DNA of 64,000 bases from Conoideocrella luteorostrata (taxonomy: Eukaryota > Ascomycota > Sordariomycetes > Hypocreales > Clavicipitaceae). This document shows positions 58,938-64,000 of this stretch, piece after piece. The notes below the pieces were generated by a model, which was not told the origin of the DNA, did no database searches, and saw only the letters and a list, made by a program, of their open reading frames with translations. Within the stretch, counting starts at the first letter, position 1. Each line of letters begins with the position of its first letter. Where the stretch lies: positions 35,869-99,868 of the forward strand of contig JASWJB010000145.1 of the NCBI GenBank assembly GCA_032433595.1, written 5' to 3'. The position numbers and the translations under genes were made by a program.

Positions 58938-61655
58938 ATGGCTTCACAACAACCATCAGATGAGACGAGCGAGATGTCTGTTAATGGAGGCTATAAACGC
59001 GCAAGTCGCAAGGGGGCACCTCGCCGGTTTGCATGCGAGCATCCTGGTTGCGACAAGATTTATTCGAGGGCGGAACACTTGCAGCGCCATCAGTTAAATC
59101 GTGAGACATGCCCCCGTCCAGTCCCCCAACCTGACTGCATTGACTTCATCTGCTACCCCACGGAACTTCCTCCGGCTCTTTCTTTTGCATTTGACATGCC
59201 ATGTAGAGAGAAAAACTACGTACTGACAATTTATTTAGATAATCCAAAGGAAATATTCAAATGTGACATCGGCGGATGCGACCAAAAATTTGTTCGCCTG
59301 GACTTGTTGACCCGCCATAAGAAGCGCCATACTTCTTCTTATACACCTAGGAACCGTATTCCCAGTTTTGATACTGCGAGAAACCCTGCAGCCTTGTTAA
59401 TCGGGACAAAGACACGTCAAAATGGAACTGGCCGGCATTCCTTCAGTCATCATCCGACATCTTCAGGCCCACACGATGCGGCTATTCTGTTAACGCCCGA
59501 GTCGAACACTGCCCCTACACCAACGTCTGTATCTCACCATCGCATGGCCAGTAGACAAAGCCAACCTCAGCCCCCTTGGACCTCACCCATTGATGAGAGA
59601 GCCCAGACCCATCTCATTACGCAGAGACAGAGCTTCTACGGAACCGAACCTCCCGGCCTTGCTGAGCCAACTGCTATGGTAGGTTTTGCCAGCGTAGCAT
59701 ACAGCGCAGATGAGCAACTCGCACAGGGAAATTTTGCTGCGTGGCTTTTTGATCCGCAAACTACGTATAACGACTTCAGTGTTGCGAGCCTACCGTTTCT
59801 GGAGGGCGGCCTTGAGTCGACATTCAACAATAATATTCATTACGATTACGAATCGCTGACCAGTCTATCTCCCATGGACTACACGCACCGGTATGGAGAT
59901 GTTCCAGATGACTGGATTACTGAGTCTCGTCGCCAAGACTTACTCTACTGGTTTCAAGTCTATCGAAAGAAGCAACCTCGATACGACACACTCATGCCAA
60001 CCTTGGTGCAAGAAAGCGGCGGCGACCTACCTGCGCTGAACTTGGACATGATCCGAGACTGCCTGAAAGAGTTCTGGGATACAGTCTCGCCCCGACTTCC
60101 CATAGTCCACCAGCATACGTTTTCACCTAATCGTTGCCCTATTTTTCTGCTGCTTGTCATGATCTCTCTTGGCGCCGCGTCTCTCAAAGTTCGTGACACT
60201 TCCGGCCAACTGGCAGAATACGGAGCTTTCGCCGACGTCATCATCTGTAGTGTTCGATGGGAGATTCTTACGTCGGACGACTCAGTACCACCTGTGGGTC
60301 TGTGGGTAGCCCAGGCTTTGTTGCTTCTCGAATTCTATGAGAAGCTGTATACATCACGACGGCTCCATGAACGAGCGCATATATATCATCCCGCGTTTCT
60401 GACGCTGCTTCGCCGAGGAAGCCCTTTGATAGGAAGGGCTGGAAGCGAGTCGCCTGCGGAACCTGATGAAATCCGCTCTGACCGACCTACGCCGACGCCT
60501 GGAATGGCACTCGATTCGAAAACATGGTGGGTTCGATGGGCGGAAAGCGAATCCATGCATAGAGTTGTTTTTGCCGCATTCATGCTGGACATCATTCACG
60601 CCGCCATGTTCGGGCACAATGCCGATATGGCAGCGCATGAGATTCGACTCCCTCTTCCTTGTGACGACAATCTCTGGACAGCAAGCAGTCCCGACGTCGT
60701 CCGCCAGCTAGATGCCAATTTCAGAATGTACGGTGTCAAGCAAGTTTCCTTCCTAGACGGGCTTAAAAGTGCACTACATGGAAAAGAAGTCAAGACGCAT
60801 TCATTTGGGCGAATGATTATTATCTCTGGCTTATTAAGCGTGGGGTGGCAATTGAGCCGCCGCGAAACACACCTGAAATGGCTTGAGCTACGGGGCCCAT
60901 CGTCAGAAACCCATGATAATTGGCGTAACATGCTGCTGAAAGCGTTTGGCAGCTGGAAGGAGTCCTTTGACATTGCCATGTTCGACTCTGTCACTGATGC
61001 ACTAGGTCACCGTCCCGTCCCCAATGGACCTATCAACAGCGCTTCTCTACTTTTCCACCTCGCACATATCAGCTTGCATGCTGACATCATTGATTGTCAA
61101 GTATACGCCGGGGCACGAAGACTTTTAGGTCGCAAGGTTTCGTCTAGGGACTATACTAACGCTGTCAAACGCATGGCCACATGGGCGAAGCAATCTTCCA
61201 CGCGGCATGCTATTTTACATGCATTCAAACTGCTCTACAAGGTGCTAGTCGATCCTCACCCAAGGAGGAGAAACAGTCCACTCTCGCCAGGTTCATCGGT
61301 CAGCCAATACTCCATACAGAATGAAACAGACCCGCATAGACCATGGATCATGTACTATTCTGTCCTTGCAATATGGGCATTCGTGCAAGCAGTTGGGAGA
61401 CCGCCGGGAAAGGGATTCCCCTTGAGAGCTTCGCAAATGGCTCAGAGCACATATGGAAGAATGGCGGAATATTTGTCGACGGTGGCAGCACTACAGGAAT
61501 TGGATGAGACAACGGTGGCGAATTTGCATGAGGGACTGCCGGAGTTGTTGGAAGTTATGGAGGGGATTTTGGAGGAGGCCGACACGGAATTGTTAGTTGA
61601 GGCGAGGGATAGGTTAAGTGTTTGTAGGGATATGCTGCTGGGGGGTTCGCGATGA
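58938..61655 (+). CDS. C2H2 transcription factor with fungal_trans-type regulatory region
   Basis: This is a DNA-binding regulator with two adjacent C2H2 fingers and a long fungal-specific C-terminal region. I predict two exons, 58938-59100 and 59239-61655, giving 859 residues. Splicing the 138-bp intron restores the last ligand of finger 1, which reads C33-x4-C38-x12-H51-x3-H55. Finger 2 is C63-x4-C68-x12-H81-x3-H85. The intron length is a multiple of three with no in-frame stop, so an unspliced frame also stays open but loses that histidine. The middle is Ser/Pro/Gln-rich. The region beginning near LKEFWDTVSPRLPIVHQHTF resembles the fungal_trans domain found in AmdX/Klf1-like factors. Targets are unknown. 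The upstream frame could extend to a GTG at 58896, but the ATG at 58938 is used. Confidence 0.88.
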   Translation: MASQQPSDETSEMSVNGGYKRASRKGAPRRFACEHPGCDKIYSRAEHLQRHQLNRETCPRPVPQPDCIDFICYPTELPPALSFAFDMPCREKNYVLTIYLDNPKEIFKCDIGGCDQKFVRLDLLTRHKKRHTSSYTPRNRIPSFDTARNPAALLIGTKTRQNGTGRHSFSHHPTSSGPHDAAILLTPESNTAPTPTSVSHHRMASRQSQPQPPWTSPIDERAQTHLITQRQSFYGTEPPGLAEPTAMVGFASVAYSADEQLAQGNFAAWLFDPQTTYNDFSVASLPFLEGGLESTFNNNIHYDYESLTSLSPMDYTHRYGDVPDDWITESRRQDLLYWFQVYRKKQPRYDTLMPTLVQESGGDLPALNLDMIRDCLKEFWDTVSPRLPIVHQHTFSPNRCPIFLLLVMISLGAASLKVRDTSGQLAEYGAFADVIICSVRWEILTSDDSVPPVGLWVAQALLLLEFYEKLYTSRRLHERAHIYHPAFLTLLRRGSPLIGRAGSESPAEPDEIRSDRPTPTPGMALDSKTWWVRWAESESMHRVVFAAFMLDIIHAAMFGHNADMAAHEIRLPLPCDDNLWTASSPDVVRQLDANFRMYGVKQVSFLDGLKSALHGKEVKTHSFGRMIIISGLLSVGWQLSRRETHLKWLELRGPSSETHDNWRNMLLKAFGSWKESFDIAMFDSVTDALGHRPVPNGPINSASLLFHLAHISLHADIIDCQVYAGARRLLGRKVSSRDYTNAVKRMATWAKQSSTRHAILHAFKLLYKVLVDPHPRRRNSPLSPGSSVSQYSIQNETDPHRPWIMYYSVLAIWAFVQAVGRPPGKGFPLRASQMAQSTYGRMAEYLSTVAALQELDETTVANLHEGLPELLEVMEGILEEADTELLVEARDRLSVCRDMLLGGSR

Positions 61656-62029
61656 CCTTGTTACGGAGTGTTGTATGACTAATGACGGAATGAATTTGGA
61701 AGGGGCATGATGCATGATTGGCTCAGCATATAGACACGTTATACTTTGTTATTAAAATCAAGTATATATGGGATGGGCGTTGTCGACTGCGCGTTTTCGT
61801 GGAGATTGCGTGGGTGTGCTGGTGTAGTATATCGCCGGACTCGGGGACATACCGGTGACTTTTCAACAACTACAAATTAAAGGCATCCGCATCACATCTG
61901 TCCCGCTATTGACCGCTCTGAACTTTCCTGGAAGCATGACTATTCCTTTTTTTCCGCGTGCTATTCCTATTGTTCTTCATTCGTAGCTGCAACAGCACAT
62001 CTTCCACCAGCGCCAACCCGGAATACATC
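61656..62029. other. Intergenic region
   Basis: This is 374 bp between two plus-strand genes, with a partial TACGGAGT motif at 61662-61669. No gene is seen. Confidence 0.5.
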
Positions 62030-62956
62030 ATGCCACACCACATTCACCATCATGGACATCACCATCACCGCCCTGGTTCTGATAACAAGAGTCTTGGACA
62101 GAGGAACAAAGAGCACTTTGAGTAAGCTCCCCCCTCCTTAGACTTTACTGCCCTCCTTCGTACTAAGCCGCTAATTAACGTCGTCAAGCGAGGTTGCCTC
62201 CACGGCCTTCCAAACCCCCTGGATCGCCAAAATCGCTGCGCAAGTAACCGAAGAGCTGCAAAAGAATTATGCCTGGATAGAAGAAGGCAGGAGTAACACG
62301 CGAAATGATACAAAGTTGCTGGACTACGCTTGTGGAAACGGCATCGTCTCCAGGGTGCGTTCACACTTACATGCATAGACAACCTTTGCAAGCACACCGC
62401 CCGCTGACAATTATTACAGGCCCTTGCACCTTACGTAAAGACCTGCCGTGGCATCGATATATCCTCCGAAATGGTCAGTCAGTACCAGAAAGTCGTCGAG
62501 GAAGAAAACATGCAGGACAGGCTGCGCGCGGTGCAGGGCGACCTGTTGGACATGGCTGCCACGCCCTCCCCGGAGCTTGCGTCCCAGGAGTACAAGGACT
62601 TTGACTTTGCTGTGATGAGTCTGGCGTTGCATCATGTCGAGGATGTCGAGGCGATGATTGCTGGCCTTGCGGAGAGGTTGGGAGATGGTGGTGTGCTCGT
62701 CATTGTGGACTGGGTTGCGGAATCGGAGAGCGGACTGGGCTTGCCGCTGTCCGCGATGGAGGATAATCCTGTGAGGCATACGGTTCATCATATGGGTTTT
62801 ACGGAGAGGGAGCTTCGGGCGGCGTTTGAGAAGGCCGGGCTGGAGAGTTGGGGATGGAAGCGGTTTGGGAAAGAGTCGGATATTCCGAGCGAGCTGGGCG
62901 GAAGTCAGCAGGGTTTTTTGGCTCGGGGGACGAAGAAGGTTGAAAGGGAGCTGTAG
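62030..62956 (+). CDS. Class I SAM-dependent methyltransferase with His-rich N terminus
   Basis: This is a Rossmann-fold methyltransferase of the UbiE/Coq5-like or Methyltransf_11/12 group, with unknown substrate. Exons 62030-62121, 62189-62354 and 62420-62956 give 264 residues. The SAM site is visible at LLDYACGNG (74-82), then a GIDIS acidic loop and LDMAATP. FAVMSLALHHV is followed by a C-terminal helical region (FTERELRAAFEKAGL). The first 13 residues contain seven histidines, beginning MPHHIHHHGHHHHR, which could bind metal. The His run and domain order resemble several small ascomycete methyltransferases. I cannot assign a pathway. Confidence 0.85.
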
Positions 62957-64000
62957 AGTAATGTCAAGCAGGCTGGAGATACAACATCATATGAGGTAGG
63001 TCGTAATAGCCGTTTGTTGCCACAGATGAAGTAGCCGACCGCTAGGATTGGTATACTCCATGACGCCAAGTAGACATTCTGCTCAGATGGATACCGTTCC
63101 GCAGTGAAAGTCGAATTGTTTTAGGCAGACTTATTTTACTAGGTCAACCAAGCCAAACTTCGTCTTTCAGACATTTGGTTACAATCGTAATGAGAATTGG
63201 CCGCAACTTCTGGACCGTGTGAGGCACTCCCAGGCTGCACAAGGCTATCTAGCTTCGCTCACCACCACATACCAGGGGCCAAGCAGTTCAACAACTGTTA
63301 CTCGACGGGCCGGGAGAATAACCCCCTAATCGCAGGAGAAAAGGAAAATGGAGGGACTGGCTGCTTTGGGTGGCATTTATTGACCACTATTCGCATGTAG
63401 TAAACTGCATGCACCTGTTGTGAGAAACATTGCGAGGTCGTCTGCATTCACCACTCTATCTCCCCCTTCTCCACTGTCGGTACAACCTGGCAGCATCAGA
63501 AATCAGCAATTGAAGTCATTGTGACCTAAAATACTCCGCCCGCACTACAAATATCTCTCAAGAGAAAAAACTGGTCAACTTGCACAGCAGTGCGCATCGA
63601 AATCACGAGACGACTGTAGACAAGGCCGAAAAGCAATTTCGACTCCTTACGATGTACCGATCGGGGCAACGTGTGAATATCGCCCGGCAGGTTAGAGCGC
63701 GAAACAGATCATCAAGTGCTACCTTTTAGTAGGGAAGCGTTGTACAGCACCATTTTTTTGTGGTAGGATACTCTATAAGCATAGGTAATTGGCTACTACA
63801 TAAGCCGCCTCCTAAGTCCTCAAAGTCTTCCACTAGTTAATAGGATCCTGAATTTACACACAGCAGTACTCGGTATATATTCAGCGTGTACAGAGCACAA
63901 TAGCTTGGCATACAGCGTGTGCTAGCTAAGTAAAAGCCTCGAAAGAGAATTACACACAATAAGCACAAAAAAAAAGTAAAAATATAGAGTAATATATATA
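62957..64000. other. Right-end noncoding sequence
   Basis: The last kilobase shows no supported gene. It is AT-rich toward the end (63940-64000). A gene starting beyond the window could have its flank here. Confidence 0.5.

Overview
This window is 64 kb of nuclear DNA from a filamentous ascomycete, Pezizomycotina and probably Sordariomycetes/Hypocreales. The genes are short and monocistronic. They carry small GT-AG introns (57-138 bp) and their products resemble filamentous-fungal orthologues. The species assignment is an inference from protein character and gene content; I could not search a database. I see 22 well-supported protein genes and two weaker ones. I recognised no tRNA, rRNA, CRISPR array or intact transposon.

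Layout. 1.0-6.4 kb: a KDM5/Lid2-type histone demethylase (-). 7.9-12.6 kb: the SLX1 nuclease (-), the SF3a60 splicing factor PRP9 (-) and, divergent from PRP9, the eIF4A-III/FAL1 helicase (+). 13.1-21.6 kb: a gene-sparse accessory stretch with a 2EXR-like protein (-), a bacterial-type barstar-like gene (+), a doubtful small cysteine protein (-) and a secreted cysteine-containing protein (-). 21.6-32.98 kb: a dense block with URC4 (uracil catabolism, +), OXA1 (-), MIM1/TOM13 (-), SHP1/p47 (+), GTR1 (-) and a JEN1-type monocarboxylate transporter (-). 33.0-38.0 kb: a 5-kb gene-empty region with the densest tandem copies of a TACGGAGTA motif. 38.0-44.5 kb: an OPT oligopeptide transporter (-) and ceramide glucosyltransferase (-). 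46.2-62.96 kb: SEN2 (+), a gamma-butyrobetaine-type dioxygenase (+), SGT1 (-), lanosterol synthase ERG7 (-), SPO11 (+), the ankyrin protein YAR1 (+), a two-zinc-finger transcription factor (+) and a SAM methyltransferase (+). The last kilobase shows no gene.

The genes do not form one pathway; this is mostly conserved chromosomal core. Functional neighbours are PRP9 with FAL1 (spliceosome and exon-junction complex, sharing a 369-bp divergent promoter) and OXA1 with MIM1 (insertases of the inner and outer mitochondrial membranes). The more unusual items are the barstar-like gene without a visible ribonuclease partner, a 9-base intergenic motif about 20-fold over random expectation, and a transcription factor whose open 3n-length intron interrupts the last histidine of its first zinc finger.
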